DNA of 64,000 nucleotides from Gambelia wislizenii (lineage: Eukaryota; Chordata; Lepidosauria; Squamata; Crotaphytidae). The translations under genes were made by a program, and so were the position numbers. The DNA is taken from the NCBI GenBank assembly GCA_030847615.1, contig JAUMIR010000015.1, forward strand, positions 1,133,501-1,197,500. Direction: 5' to 3'. Below, in pieces: positions 32,515-44,500 of this stretch; position 1 is the stretch's first letter; each line of letters begins with the position of its first letter. The notes under the pieces were generated by a model. It made no database searches and was not told the DNA's origin. It saw only the letters and a list, made by a program, of their open reading frames with translations.

Positions 32515-33600
32515 AAGGCTTTCATGGCCGGCATCCATAGATTTTCCTTGGGTTTTTTTCCAGGCTGTGAGGCCACCATGTTCTGGAAGAGTTTCTTTCT
32601 GATGTTTCGCCTGCATCTCTGGATGGCATTTTCAGAGAATGGTTGGGGATGTGTAAGGTTTATATACTAGGAGTCCCTGTTGGAGAGGGTATGTACCTTT
32701 GTGTATTTGAATGGTTAGTTCAGTAAATATCTTGTGCATGAATACACAGGTACATCAACTTGAGATATGCAGTCAGGGGAGTAAAAATAGGAGTTCTACA
32801 TCCTACGGACCCATAGTAAAAGAAAGGGTGTCTGCCCCACATGGGCATCTCCCAAGAAATTCCTTGGGAAATGTAGAACTCCTATTTTTACACCCCTGGT
32901 TGCATATCTCAAGTTGATGCACATGTGTATTCATGCACAAGATATTACACAAAGGTACATATCCTCTCCAACAGGGACTCATAGTATATAAACCCTATAC
33001 ATCTTTACCCAACCATTCTCTGGAGATGCCAGATACAAATGCAGGTGAAATGTCAGAAAGAAACTATTCCAGAAGATGGCCTCACAGCCCAGAAAAAAAC
33101 CATGGAAAATCCATGCACAAGATATTTGCTGAACTAGCCATCTAAATGCACAAAAGTACATATCCTCTGCAACAGGGACCATAGTATATAAACCCCAGAC
33201 ACACTCCTACCCAACCATTCTCTGAAGATGCCAGCCACAGATGCAGGAGAAACGTCCGAAATATTTTTTTCCAGAACACGGCCTCACAGCCTGGAAAAGA
33301 ATTCAAGGAAAATCCATGCACAAGATATTTACTGAACTGTACAAATCCTCTCCAACAGGGATTCATAGTATATAAACCCTACACATCCCTACCCAACCAT
33401 TCCCTGAAGATGCCAGCCACAGATGCAGGCGAAACGTCAGAAAGAAACTCTTCCAGAACACAGCCTGGAAAAAAACCAAGGGAAATCCATGCCCAAGATC
33501 TTTGCTAAACTAGCCATCTAAACACACAGAGGTACATAGCCTCTCCAACAGGGACTCACAGTACATAACCCCCCCACACCCACACACACAGACACACTCC
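32515..33600. mobile_element. Penelope-like tails in inverted and tandem array
   Basis: A minus-oriented tail (32515-32760) and a plus-oriented one (from 32915) flank a hairpin whose arms are 32759-32801 and 32872-32914. Then come about three direct repeats of 165-200 bp (starting near 32945, 33145, 33340) and a partial fourth at 33485-33600, each with the ccaaccattctctg...gatgcc...gaaacgtc...cagaa block. Confidence 0.7.
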
Positions 33601-33609
33601 TACCCGACC

Positions 33610-34215
33610 TAAAGGCGTTAGGAAGAAGGCATGGGAGGATCCAGAGGATCAGGCGATGCTGGGAGGCGGAGGAATGGGCGGGTGCCTCCCAACCTACTCC
33701 AGCCGGTTTTGATTCCCAGCGCCGGAAGCTACGCTCGCTTTCTTGGCTGGCTCCCTTCCTCGCCCGCCGGGCTCCTCGCAGGTAAGGGCCAACCAGACTG
33801 ACCCCTCCGGGCTCCTGAGGGCGGGGGGGGGGCGGGAAGAGTCCCTCTCCTGCATGGCAGAATGGGGTTGGACTGGATGGCCCTCGTGGTCTCTTCCAAC
33901 TCTGCAATTCTATGATTCTATGATTCCTCCCCCTCCCCAAGTGGGAGCGCAGCGCAGCGCTCTGCCCATGCCCAGGGGCACCCGCGTCAGCGCTAGCTGG
34001 TGTCTGGTCCGGACCCAAAGAGGGGGGGGCTGCTGGGGGGAGGAGGGGGTAAAAAAGGGGGGAGGGTTTCTGTGAGGGGGGAGCCCTATGTCGGGAGGAG
34101 GGGGCGGGGGACTGGGGCGACCACCCACCCCTGCGGGTCAAAAGCCCGGCCGGAGGCTGAGTTTCCCGTCCAGACCCCTTGGTGTCCCTTCCCCCCCACA
34201 CACACACACAAGCGC
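33610..34215 (+). promoter_or_regulatory. CpG-rich block with splice donor, candidate promoter/first exon of copy C
   Basis: The only strongly GC- and CpG-rich stretch of the window. It includes GCGCCGGAAGC (an ETS-type core) at about 33719-33729 and CTCGCAG|gtaagg at 33781-33782, a good donor for an untranslated exon. The acceptor at 38449 before the copy C start codon needs such an upstream exon. A short CR1 3' end (33848-33929) is inserted in it, and G-runs follow to 34090. The link to copy C is inferred. Confidence 0.4.
33848..33929 (+). mobile_element. CR1 3' tail
   Basis: tgcatggcagaatggggttgg through ctgcaattctatgattctatg; only the 3' end, inserted in the CpG-rich block. Confidence 0.85.
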
Positions 34216-34217
34216 GG

Positions 34218-34940
34218 GCTGCATCCATAGAAGTATAGTGTCCAGATCAAGGGAAGTCATAGTGCCGCTCTATTCTCACTTAGAATACTGCGTCCAGTTC
34301 TGGGCACCACAATTCAGAAAGGATATGGACAATAGGAGGGTGACTAAAACGGTGAAAGGTCTGGAAACCATGCCTTAGGAGGAGAGACGTAGGGAGCTGG
34401 GTATGTTTAGCCTGGAAAAAAGACGGTTTAGAGGCGATATGATAGCCCTGTTTAAGTATTTGAAGGGGTGTCACGTTGAGGATGGAGCAGGCTTGTTTTC
34501 TGCTGCTCCAGAGACTGGAACACGGAGCAATGGATGCAAGCTCCAGGAACAGAGATTCCACCTCAACATGAGGAGGAACTTTCTGACAGTCAGAGCTGTT
34601 CGGCAGTGGAACACACTCCCTCGGAGCGTGGTGGGGTCTCCTTCCTTGGAGGTCTTTAAACAGAGGCTGGATGGCCATCTGTCGGGGATGCTTTGATTGT
34701 GTCTTCCTGCATGGCAGAATGGGGTTGGACTGGATGGCCCTTGGAGGTCCCTTCTAACTCTACCATTCTATGATTCTATGTCTTGGAGTGCGGTGGGGTC
34801 TCCTTCCTTGGAGGTCTTTAAACAGAGGCTGGATGGCCATCTGTCAGGGATGCTTTGATCATGATTTCCTGCATGGCAGAAGGGGGTTGGACTGGATTGT
34901 CCTCGTGGATGGCCCTACAATTCTATGATTCTATGATTCC
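34218..34940 (+). mobile_element. CR1 3' part with an extra tandem 3' end
   Basis: 34218-34780 encodes the CR1 C-terminus with a deletion near 34270 and a stop at 34377. A second 3' end follows at 34781-34940. Confidence 0.9.
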
Positions 34941-35555
34941 CTAAAGATCAGTAGTTTCAAAATACTGGATTTGAACTGAGGTTTCTTCTAGCAGAAAGCC
35001 TTTTACATTAGCCAGTATTTTACAGTACCCTAGTACAGATATCCTCCCCATTGATGCCCCCTTGTCGTTGGGGAGAGGCTTGCGTACCCTAATGATGTTT
35101 TGAGCTATGCTGGCGGTGGCACAATAGCCACTGGTAGGGTCTCCCATGCCAGACAGGTCAAAACCGAAGGGACTGACAAAGAGCGTCAAAGGGCAGGATG
35201 GGCTCTCTAGCCTTGTGGCAACCGTCCTAGGAGAAGGAAAACTCCAATCCCAAACCCGGGCAGATGGTGCTCATCCAAGCCTGTAAGGTCAACCATCTAA
35301 GAGAAGGAAACTCTAACCAAACCTACAACCCGAGGACCTCGCTGCTACCGTCCATGCTTGCAAAATTAACCTTTGGTTTAAAGGGTGGGGCCAGTTCTAT
35401 GCACGCTGCACTCCACCAGAAAAATCCATTGCACAGGCTCGAAGGGCAAATCCAATTCCAGACGACTATAGTACAGCCGACTTTATTGCCCCGTGGAACC
35501 CTGGGGTTTGTAGTTTGGCGAGGCCACCAAGAGTTCCCTTGTTTAAATAAAGGCA
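34941..35555. other. Unassigned stretch with a MITE scrap
   Basis: 35460-35560 resembles a short MITE scrap (ggggtttgtagtttgg). The rest is not recognised and shows no coding signal. Confidence 0.35.
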
Positions 35556-36472
35556 GAGCTCTTTGGGCTGGAAGTCAACCTGAAGAAAACGGAAGTTCTC
35601 TACCAGCCTGCACCACAGGACGAACACCACCATCCCCACATTGCCGTCGACAAATCTGTGCTCAAGTCCGTTCAGCAGTTCACCTATCTGGGAAGCATCA
35701 TCTCCTCAGATGCCAAGATTGACAAAGAGATCGATCACAGATTAGCAAAGGCATATAGTGCATTTGGAAGACTTCACAAAAGAGTCTGGAGTAATAAACA
35801 CCTGAGGTGAAGCACAAAAATCAGTGTGTATAGAGCCATTGTACTGTCTATCCTCCTTTATGGATCTGAAACATGGGTCACCTATCGCCACCACCTACGA
35901 CTCCTCGAACGCTTTCATCAGCGCTATTTACGCACAATCCTAAATATACACTGGACTGACTATGTGACGAATGTTGCTGTCCTTGAGCAAGCAGGGATCA
36001 CCAGCACTGAGGCCATGATATTGAGAACACAGCTGCATTGGGCAGGGCACGTTTCTAGGATGGAGGACCATCGCCTCCCCAAAATAGTACTCTACGGTGA
36101 ACTCGCCACGGGTCAGCGTAAGAGGGGCGCTCCAAAAAAGCGATACAAAGACTCCCTGAAACAACATCTCAGGCTCGGCCAAATTGATCACCAACAATGG
36201 TCCACCCTGGCCTCACATCGGGAGGCATGGAGATGTACTATCCACAATGCTGCAGCCTTATTTGAGAACTCACGCTGAACAAGTATTGAAGAGAAATGGC
36301 AATGCAGAAAGAATCACAACCCGGAAACATCACCCCAGGAGACCTTCTGCTGTGCTTTCTGCAACCAGACTTGTTTATCTCGGATTGGCCTTTTTAGTCA
36401 GCAGCGCGCTTGCAGAAAGCACGGGAGGAGTCCTTCCTGAATCTTCGTTTGCGAAGAAAAGCCAGAGAGAGA
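35556..36472 (+). mobile_element. RTE-type LINE 3' part
   Basis: From the GLEVNLKKTEVLYQPAPQ block through the C-terminus (frame 35826-36278) to cgtttgcgaagaaaagccagag. A stop replaces a codon near 35808. Confidence 0.9.
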
Positions 36473-36606
36473 GAAAGAGCCATGCACACGCGGGGCCAAG
36501 CGGATCGGATGGTCTCAGAGAGACTGCGCTGCATCCATACTCGGGGGAAAGTGGGGTATAAAAGCTGCCCAGGCTTTGCACTTCTTCCCAATGCCTCCCC
36601 TTCCTC

Positions 36607-36778
36607 CATCTTCTGGGGAACAGACTGCCTTGGAAAGTGGTCTAATCCCCTTCTTTGGAGATCTTTCAACAGGGGTTGGATGGGGTTTTTCAGGAATGCT
36701 TGAGTTGTTTATCCCTCTATGGCAGAAGAGGCTGGACTAGATGGCCCTTGGGGGTCCCTTCCAACTCTAAGATGCTAT
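36607..36778 (+). mobile_element. CR1 3' end
   Basis: gaacagactgccttggaaag, ggagatctttcaacaggggttgg and aactctaagatgctatg. Confidence 0.85.
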
Positions 36779-37010
36779 GCTATGGCAGAGAACTCTGGGG
36801 CCTTGCCAAAACTACAAAGACCAGGATTCCATTGAACAGAACTATCCATATATGGTGGTGCCGCACCACTGGAGGCTGATTGGTTGGTTGTGGGGGCGGG
36901 GTTCCCTGGTTCCCTCCCTCTCATGTTTACCTTTCCCACCCACCTCCATGTGTCCTTGTTTCATTCTTGAAATGGATAGTATACTTTGTATTCTTCCATT
37001 GTCTCTGTTT

Positions 37011-37014
37011 AAAA

Positions 37015-37046
<32 letters not shown>

Positions 37047-37350
37047 GTTTATTTATATAACGCCATCAGCTTTACCTAGCACTTTACAAAAAAGAAAAAC
37101 AGCAATCCACAATAAAGACAAGAACCTGCCTCCAGTGCACAATCTAAAACTGCAGACAAACGTATAAAATTAATAAAATATTAGTATAACAGGATTAAAA
37201 CAATACTATAAAAGTGTAAATTAATACAAATAATAAGGACATAACATCAAAATGAAAGTTGGAAGGCTTCCCTAAATAGAACAGCCTTTAATTTGGTGGT
37301 GGTCCACAAATTCGTGGGAAGGAGATTCCAGAAATAGGGGACAGCATGGG
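37011..37350 (-). mobile_element. Repeat with ATT microsatellite, LINE/SINE 3' end
   Basis: (ATT)n at 37015-37046, then tatttatataacgccatcag and cctagcactttacaaaa, a common vertebrate repeat end that I cannot name with certainty. Confidence 0.45.
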
Positions 37351-37351
37351 A

Positions 37352-37988
37352 ATCATAGAATCATAGAATTGCAGAGTTGGAAGAGACCACGAGGGCCATC
37401 CAGTCCAACCCCATTCTGCCACACAGGAATCACGATCAAAGCATCCCTGACAGATGGCCATCCAGCCTCTGTTTAAAGCCCTCCAAGGAAGGAGACCCCA
37501 CCACGCTCCGAGGGAGTGCGTTCCACTGCCAAATGCTCTTACTGTCAGAAAGTTTCTCCTAATGTTGTGGTGGGATCTCTGTTCCTGGAGCTTGCACCCA
37601 TTGCTCCGTGTTCCAGTCTCTGGAGCAGCAGAAAACAAGCCTGCTCCATCCTCAGCTTGACATCCCTTCAAATACTTAAACAGGGCTATCATATCGCCTC
37701 TCAACCGTCTCTTCTCCAGGCTAAACATACCCAGCTCCCTAAGTCTCTCCTCATAAGGCATCGTTTCCAGACCTTTCACCATTTTAGTTGCCCTCCTCTG
37801 GACACTCTCCAATTTGTCAATATCCTTTCTGAATTGTGGTGCCCAGAACTGGACACAGTATTCTAAGTGAGGTCTGACCAAGGCAGAATAGAGCGGCACT
37901 ATTACTTCCCTTGATCTAGACACAATACTTCTATTGATGCAGCCCAAAATCGCATTGGCCTTTTTAGCTGCCGCATCACACTGCGGCA
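37352..37988 (-). mobile_element. CR1 3' part, minus
   Basis: Starts at a catagaatcatagaattgc tail; the protein region reaches the [20 protein letters not shown] block, where it is truncated. Confidence 0.9.
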
Positions 37989-38059
37989 AATGTGTGTTTG
38001 CCGCAGTTCAACATCACACTGCAGTTCAAATGTGTGCTTTTTAAGGTGGGTGGCCAGGA

Positions 38060-38290
38060 CTGAATAGGGATTCTGCTAGTATACTGCCCACCCTGCTGCT
38101 CAACATTCTCCCTGCTTGAGCTGGCTGAGTTGGTCTCAGTGGTCATGTTGGAGTCCCCTCGTCTTGTTGTACTGGGGGGCTTTAACATCCATGTGGAGAC
38201 TCCTCTGTCAGAGGCAGCTCAGGACTTCATGTCTGCCATGACAAGCATGGGGCTGCCCCAGGCAGTATCTGGTGCCACTCGTGTTTCAGG
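38060..38290 (+). mobile_element. L2-type LINE endonuclease fragment
   Basis: Translates with few breaks to an apurinic-endonuclease-like segment: LESPRLVVLGGFNIHVE (canonical G-D-F-N with D changed to G), then F-M-S-A-M-T-S-M-G-L-P-Q-A-V-S-G-A-T. This matches the L2/CR1-group endonuclease. Very short. Confidence 0.6.
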
Positions 38291-38308
38291 GCCTGTTTTT
38301 TTCTCCCT

Positions 38309-38410
38309 CCGTATCCATGGATTTGGTATCCGCAGATTTAAGTATTCTCAGCTTGAAAATATTCTTTAAAAAATAATAATCCAAAAACCAAACCTTGATT
38401 TTGCCATCTA
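38309..38410. mobile_element. Tigger-like MITE fragment
   Basis: gtatccatggatttggtatcc through caaaccttgattttgccat, directly upstream of the copy C leader exon. Confidence 0.65.
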
Positions 38411-38449
38411 TGATTCTATGACTCTATTTTGTCTCCCAACACCTTGCAG

Positions 38450-38530
38450 GAAGGAGGCCAAAGATATCACTCATGGGGCCAAGTGGAAACCTGCAGCTCT
38501 TCCTAGGGATGTTTTTCTACGTACTCTATG
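38450..38530 (+). CDS. Copy C exon with start codon and signal peptide
   Basis: The acceptor ACCTTGCAG at 38449 opens an exon with 23 untranslated bases, then ATG at 38473 and 58 coding bases with a hydrophobic leader ([13 protein letters not shown]), ending at donor TATG|gtgagt (phase 1). The acceptor implies an untranslated exon upstream. Confidence 0.65.
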
Positions 38531-41500
38531 GTGAGTTAACCCAAGGTTTTCCTAAGGAGGTTTTTCATGCTTGCACATGCTAGCAACATCACTCCTCACT
38601 GGTCTCGCTGGTCCTTTCTGGCACAAGGATGAAACACTGCTGTTATTCTCCTGGCCTGAAAGATCCCTTCTGAATGAGAATTGTTTACATTGTTCACATT
38701 ACTTAGTTGTATGACCATGGCTGCTTCCTTGTTGCACAGACTTTGAAAAATGAGTTAATTCTCTGCCATCTCATTTTCTTTTAAAATGTCCTGGTTCCCA
38801 TCTCGTCCTCCCACCTTTTTCCTTTGTCCTGAGCTTTCTTCCATTGCTGCAAAATGAGTTCAAATTACCAAATGAGTTTGCACTTAATTCTCAGCAGTGG
38901 GAGTGGGGAGAGGAAGGGGCAGAGGCTTACTCTTCCCAGGAGGCTCAGGCAAAAGCTAACTGCTACAGACTGCCTTGTCTTGTGTGTTCTCCACCATTCA
39001 TGACTTTTGCCCTCTTCATGACACTGATGTTATTTGGCCACACGTGTCCCTGATTTGGAAAGTGTCATAATGCTAGAATTGTGTAGTGTGAAAGGGCCCA
39101 TACAGAGTTAAGTACATACTGAAATTAGAAGCAGTAAAACTAATGAAAAATTGAACTGAATTGCCAGTGCAGATCCTGAATGTACAAAGACAGATCCTAA
39201 CAAACAGAACCAGCTTTCTGAAGGCAGTCAATGTGTTTGTCTGTCTGTGTGTGTGTGGTCGCATCTATATTATGTTGCCCGAAGGATGTCTCTATCTCCC
39301 CTCTCTCTTCCTTTTCAAAATTAGTCTCTGGAACATATCCGGTACAGAAAAATTGTCTCCTTCAAATGATTGGAATTGCTGGGAAAGAAGCTCCTTTCCT
39401 AATGAATTTAACGTCTGGAAAAATGTTGCAGACCATTAATTGTGTGCCTTGAAGCCTTTCCCAACTTACAGTGACCCTATGATGGGATATACCGTATATT
39501 TTTTTGCAAGATTTACTCAGAGGGGGTTTTGCCTTTGCCTTCCTCTGAGACTGAGAGAGTTGGCTCTGACTCCTTAATTATATGTCCTGTTTTAATTAAG
39601 ACACCATGCTCTACATGGGGCTGCCTTTGAAAAGTGTCTGGAAACTTCTGCTCCAAAAGAGATTCAATAGCTGGAGAAACTGCCTGAGTTGAAAACAGCA
39701 GTAAAGACTGTGGGTGAGCATAGGCTAGTGGTGTGAACTTTGGACTATGACTCTGGAGACTATGGTTTGAATCTCTGCTCAGCCATGGAAACCCCCTGGG
39801 TGAATCATGCTCTCTCAGCCTCAGAGGAAGGCAAAGGTAACCCCTCTCTGAACAAATTCTGCCAAGAAAACCCTGCAATAGCTTCACCTTAGGTCACCGT
39901 AAGTCAGAAACAACTTGAAGGCACACAGTCACAACTACTACTACTAGTCTCTTCTGAGAGATCTGTTCAGTAGCTTTTAAATTATGAGTTTTAAAGTGTG
40001 AATTACACGTTTTTAATATGTATTGGTTTTATATGCTCTTTTAATTGGTATTACCTGGGTTTTTTAAATTGGTGGTATGTGTTTGCAATTGATGATGTTA
40101 AGTGTCCAATCTGTTGATGTCTTTTAATCTCTTGTTTTTTACTGCCTCCATCCATAGGGAAAAGTGGGTAAGTAATATTAATAGTAATAAGGCTAAGTAC
40201 CAGCTATCTGAAGGCCCATATACTCCTATAGTAGCTTGCCTGATCTTTGGGGGATTCGCTTCTCTCGGTGGTGTCAGTTTTGCTGCCATGTTTGGTGGGG
40301 ATGCAGGATGGAGCCTCCTCAGTGGCTGGTCCCTTGCACTGGGCTGGCCTTTGTAATGTTTTTGTAATGGAAGGGAAATACTTTCTCATTCAAGGAGGAC
40401 CATGGCAGTAACAGCTGCTGTTGCTGTTCTCTTTCTTCCATGTCTTCCGGTCAACTCCAACTTAAGACCACATTATTTTACGGTTTTTTCTTGAGCAAAT
40501 GTCTTCATAGGAGGTTATCCATGACTGCCTTCCTCTGAGGCTGAGAGAATGTGACTTTTCCAAGGCTGCCCGGGGGGTTCCTGTGGCTGAGCAGAGGGGA
40601 TCCGAACCCTCCTCTCCAACAGTACCAGTCCAAGACTCAAACAACTTCTCCCTGCTCTGAGGGGACTTCAAGTCAGTTCCAAGTTACAGCGAAACCCTCC
40701 GAGCGAAGGTTTTCTTGGGAAGATTTATTCAGGAGAGATTTGTCATGGCTTTCCTCTAAGGCATATTCTCCAACTTGCCCAATTTGTAATGAAAGACAAA
40801 AACCAAAAGAAAAAAATAGTGTTCTACCTTTACCGATCCAGATAAATAAATTGACTGAGATTACTAATAATCATAACCACAAATTATTATGCCCTTAGGG
40901 TTCTTGTTGCTCAAAAAGGCCTCACGAGGTATCCAATCTGTCAAAGCATCTTCAGTTGGTTTATCTTTTAAAACCCAAGTTAATTTGGGCTATTTACTTA
41001 ATTCATTACTTTCTCTTGAGGGGTTGGGGGGATTATAACGTTATTTTTAAAAACTCTAAAGCAAATGAAGCTCAGAGGTAGAATGCCACACCTTATTCCT
41101 CCTGGTTTCTTTCATATCGTGAAAACAAAGACGAAGATAGAACAAACTGATTTTGTTACTTGTGAAGTTGAAGGCTTTCACGGCCGACATCCATAGATTT
41201 TTTGTGGGTGTTTTTTTCCAGATGGTGAGGCCATGTTCTAGAAGAGTGAAACACTGCTATTATTTAGGACTCTGTGAATTAATTTTTGGTTACGGTTGTC
41301 AAGAACAACTTTCCTTGCAAAACTCTGGCTGGTTTGGGTTATATGGTAAAGCATTATGTAGTACATAATTATGTTTTTACAGCAATACATCCAGATTTTC
41401 TGATGGTTAAAATTAACTAACTGGGGCTGGTATCAAAAGTTTCTGATCGTACCAAGAGCCAACAGAAAATATTCTGAGATAAATAAAATGTGTATGGATT

Positions 41501-44500
41501 TTCAAAGTAAAATCAGAAAGAACAGAAGCAAAACCTGGTGTTTGAATCCATCTGGATGTCTCACATCCACACCTCCAGCAGGGCTTTTTGGTGGGAGCCT
41601 CTCAAGCAGAAACGTCTATCCTCTAATCTTATTGCTGAGATTTTTGGCTTTCCTTTTCTCTCCCTGGACACCCATTCCCATTATTTTTAAAGGTGCTGTA
41701 AACGGTTTGGTAAAGATGCCTCACCATCAGGTCAATGGGATGCTGGGAAGATCAGTCTCGCTGCCTGTCAATAATATTTACTCATCAGAAAAAGTGGAAA
41801 AAATCGAATGGCGCTTCCAGACACAAACTGGCACAGGATTATTCATTGCAGAAGTCAGAGATGGGAGATTGGAGCGGCCTGACCCTGGAGACCAGTTTGG
41901 GCGGCGGTTGGAACTGGCTGATGAGACCACGCTGAGGATCCATAATCTGGAGAAAGAGGATAGTGGAGACTATAAGGCTCGTGTTAGACTTCATCCAGCA
42001 AAGATTCAAGAATACCTGTTCCGCCTCATGATCTACGGTATAATATTGATGGGTTTATTACCACCTTGCCATGTAGGGCAGGAGGGGTGAGAGGGATGTC
42101 AGAGGAAACAGCCACTTACTTGCATGATTGGTCCCATATTTGCATGATGGATTTAGGATGCTCTGGGTATAGGATTAGCATAAGCCCCTACTTTGAGGAC
42201 TTAGTCATTAGCATAGTCTAGGAGCCAGCTCAGGTTTTCATGCCCTTATGCGGCATATCCATCTCTCAGGTCCTCGTGGCCTTATACTGCGTTACATGAT
42301 AGCCACTCTAGCAGCCAGCATGGCCTTGGATATGTCCAATATTGCCAATTTATGGAATGTCTTTATGACACCTTGTGGGAGGGGTAGTAGGGTATAGTAA
42401 TGTCTGATGGAAAACACCTGCTCTCAGGAGATATGATGCAGATATTTTTAAAGGAAAATAGAAACCCAGTGAATTTATTTCCCTTCCTCTTGAAACTGAT
42501 GACCGGGATGTTTCTTAACAGATCCTGTCCCAGTGCTGCAAGTTCTCCACCGAGAATCCTCCAACTCTTCCGCTGGGTGCAACGTGACCTTGGAGTGTTG
42601 GGTGTCCGAAAAGGCAGGACTCAACGTCTCCTGGAGAATCGGGGATGCTCTCAGGCCCTTAGAAGGAGGTTCGGACTGGTACCAGCTCTCCTCCAACGGC
42701 TGGCATCTCCACGTGTACATGTGGTGCAAGCCATTAGACTCAAATTTCACCTGCCTGGTCAGCAATCCAGTAGATCAGAAGAACGCCTCCTTTGACTTGA
42801 TCAGTGTCTGCTACCATAACGGTGAGACATTCTGTGTCCTCCATCCAAACCAAGCCATGTTGAACAAGTACAGTCAGATCCCCATATCCATGGGTATCTT
42901 ACCACGGATACCAGAAACCACAGATAACAGTGAACCCTATTAAAAGTAATGGACTTCCAGTAAAAAAAAAAAAAAAATACCATAGAGTTGTCTTGGAGGG
43001 CTCAGAAGTTGCCTAGAGAGAATGCCCCTCTAGGCATTTTCTAGGCTGACTCTATGGTAGGTATCGCTGTTTTGGGTCCCACAGATAACTGAAACTGCAG
43101 ATATTGGTTCCGTGAATAGGAGGGTCTGACTATGTGTCTTTTTTCTTTAGAGGCCCCAAACACCCTTATGTTAGAACAAACCCCATTAAAATCCACTGGA
43201 TTCATTTCTAAGGCAAGATGCTGAAGCTCAACCCAGTTTTGCCACAGATCCAGAAGAAGTTAATTGCACTCAATCTGTGCTAATGATGGTTATGGTTAGG
43301 GTGCTGGTAGGGTGGTAGATCTGACTCCCCATCCACCCCTAAAAATATTGTTTTCCTTTTCAGTGGCTTTTGAAGCATCCCATATGTGCTTTCAGTTGGG
43401 CAAAATCTGGCAATGGGGAGCAAGTGGTTTGAACCTTGGACTAGGACACAGGAAGACCAAGGGATCAAATCCCCACTCGGCCATAGAAACCCACTGACTG
43501 ACCTTGGGTATGTCACACTTTCTCAGCCTCAGAGGAAGTCAAAGACAAAAATCCCTCTGAATATATTCTCCCCCCCCCAAAAAAAACCCCACCTGCAATA
43601 GCTTTCGCTTAGGGTAGCCATAAGTCAGAAATGAGTTGAAAGCACACAACAACAGCAACAAGAAATCACTGCTTTAAATCTAACTCATACCCTTCATCTG
43701 TCCCAGTTTGTCAGGGACAACCCCAATTAATCCTCTGCCATCTCACTTTTTCACCTGATGTTAAAATGTCCTGGTTTCTTTCTCCTCCTTCTCCAGCTTT
43801 CCTCCTTTGTCCTCAGCTTCTTTCAATTGCTGAAAACAGTGTTCAAAATGCAAAAAAAAAAAACAGTTTGCATTCAGTTCACTCAGCATTGGGGACAGAA
43901 GAGGACAAGGAGGACTCTTCCTCTTCCCAATCGGCTTAGGCAGAAGCAAACTGCTGCAGCCTCTCCTTGCTTGTCTTGTCTTCCTCATCAATAACTTTTG
44001 CCACCTTGGCCACACTCTTGTCCACATCTGGCACATCTGGCCTGGTTTTCTTCTGTGAAATGTTGGAGGGGCTACTAACTGTGCTGAAAAAAAAGTTTCT
44101 TTAGAAAGTGGTGGGAACCATAATGTGACCCTCCACCTAGACTTGTTATCTACATAAACTTTGCAAAACTTTTTTCAAGATGATTAGGGTAGTCTGTGGT
44201 TAATGCTCTCAAGAGCAAAAAGACCAAAAGTTGCACACTTCACTCTGTGCTGGAGTCAAAGAAAATTTGCTTTCTCCAGATGTTTGGCAGCACAGTTACA
44301 AGCTACATCTTAAAAATACCTCTTCTCTGCCATGTCCTCCATCAAACTATGGATTTTCCCTTCCTAGCACATGCACAGGTTGTACTACAAAGATTTAGTG
44401 GCTTTCCCATGCAGTAATTTTTCTTTTAAAGATACAGTGCCACCCCTGTATCCAGAGATTCAGTATCCACGGTTTTGCTTATGTTCTCTCTAGGCATTTC

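Noticed and set aside
32945..33600. CRISPR-like array
   Set aside because: Units are 165-200 bp, contiguous, and derived from a Penelope tail in a vertebrate genome.
33743..34075. 110-residue plus-strand frame in the CpG block as a protein
   Set aside because: It runs through a CR1 3' tail and G-runs and has no domain; the splice donor at 33781 suggests an untranslated exon instead.
36545..36565. TATA box (ggggtataaaagctgcc) as a gene promoter
   Set aside because: No downstream coding exon or splice signal; it lies between an RTE end and a CR1 end, so it is probably chance or transposon-derived.
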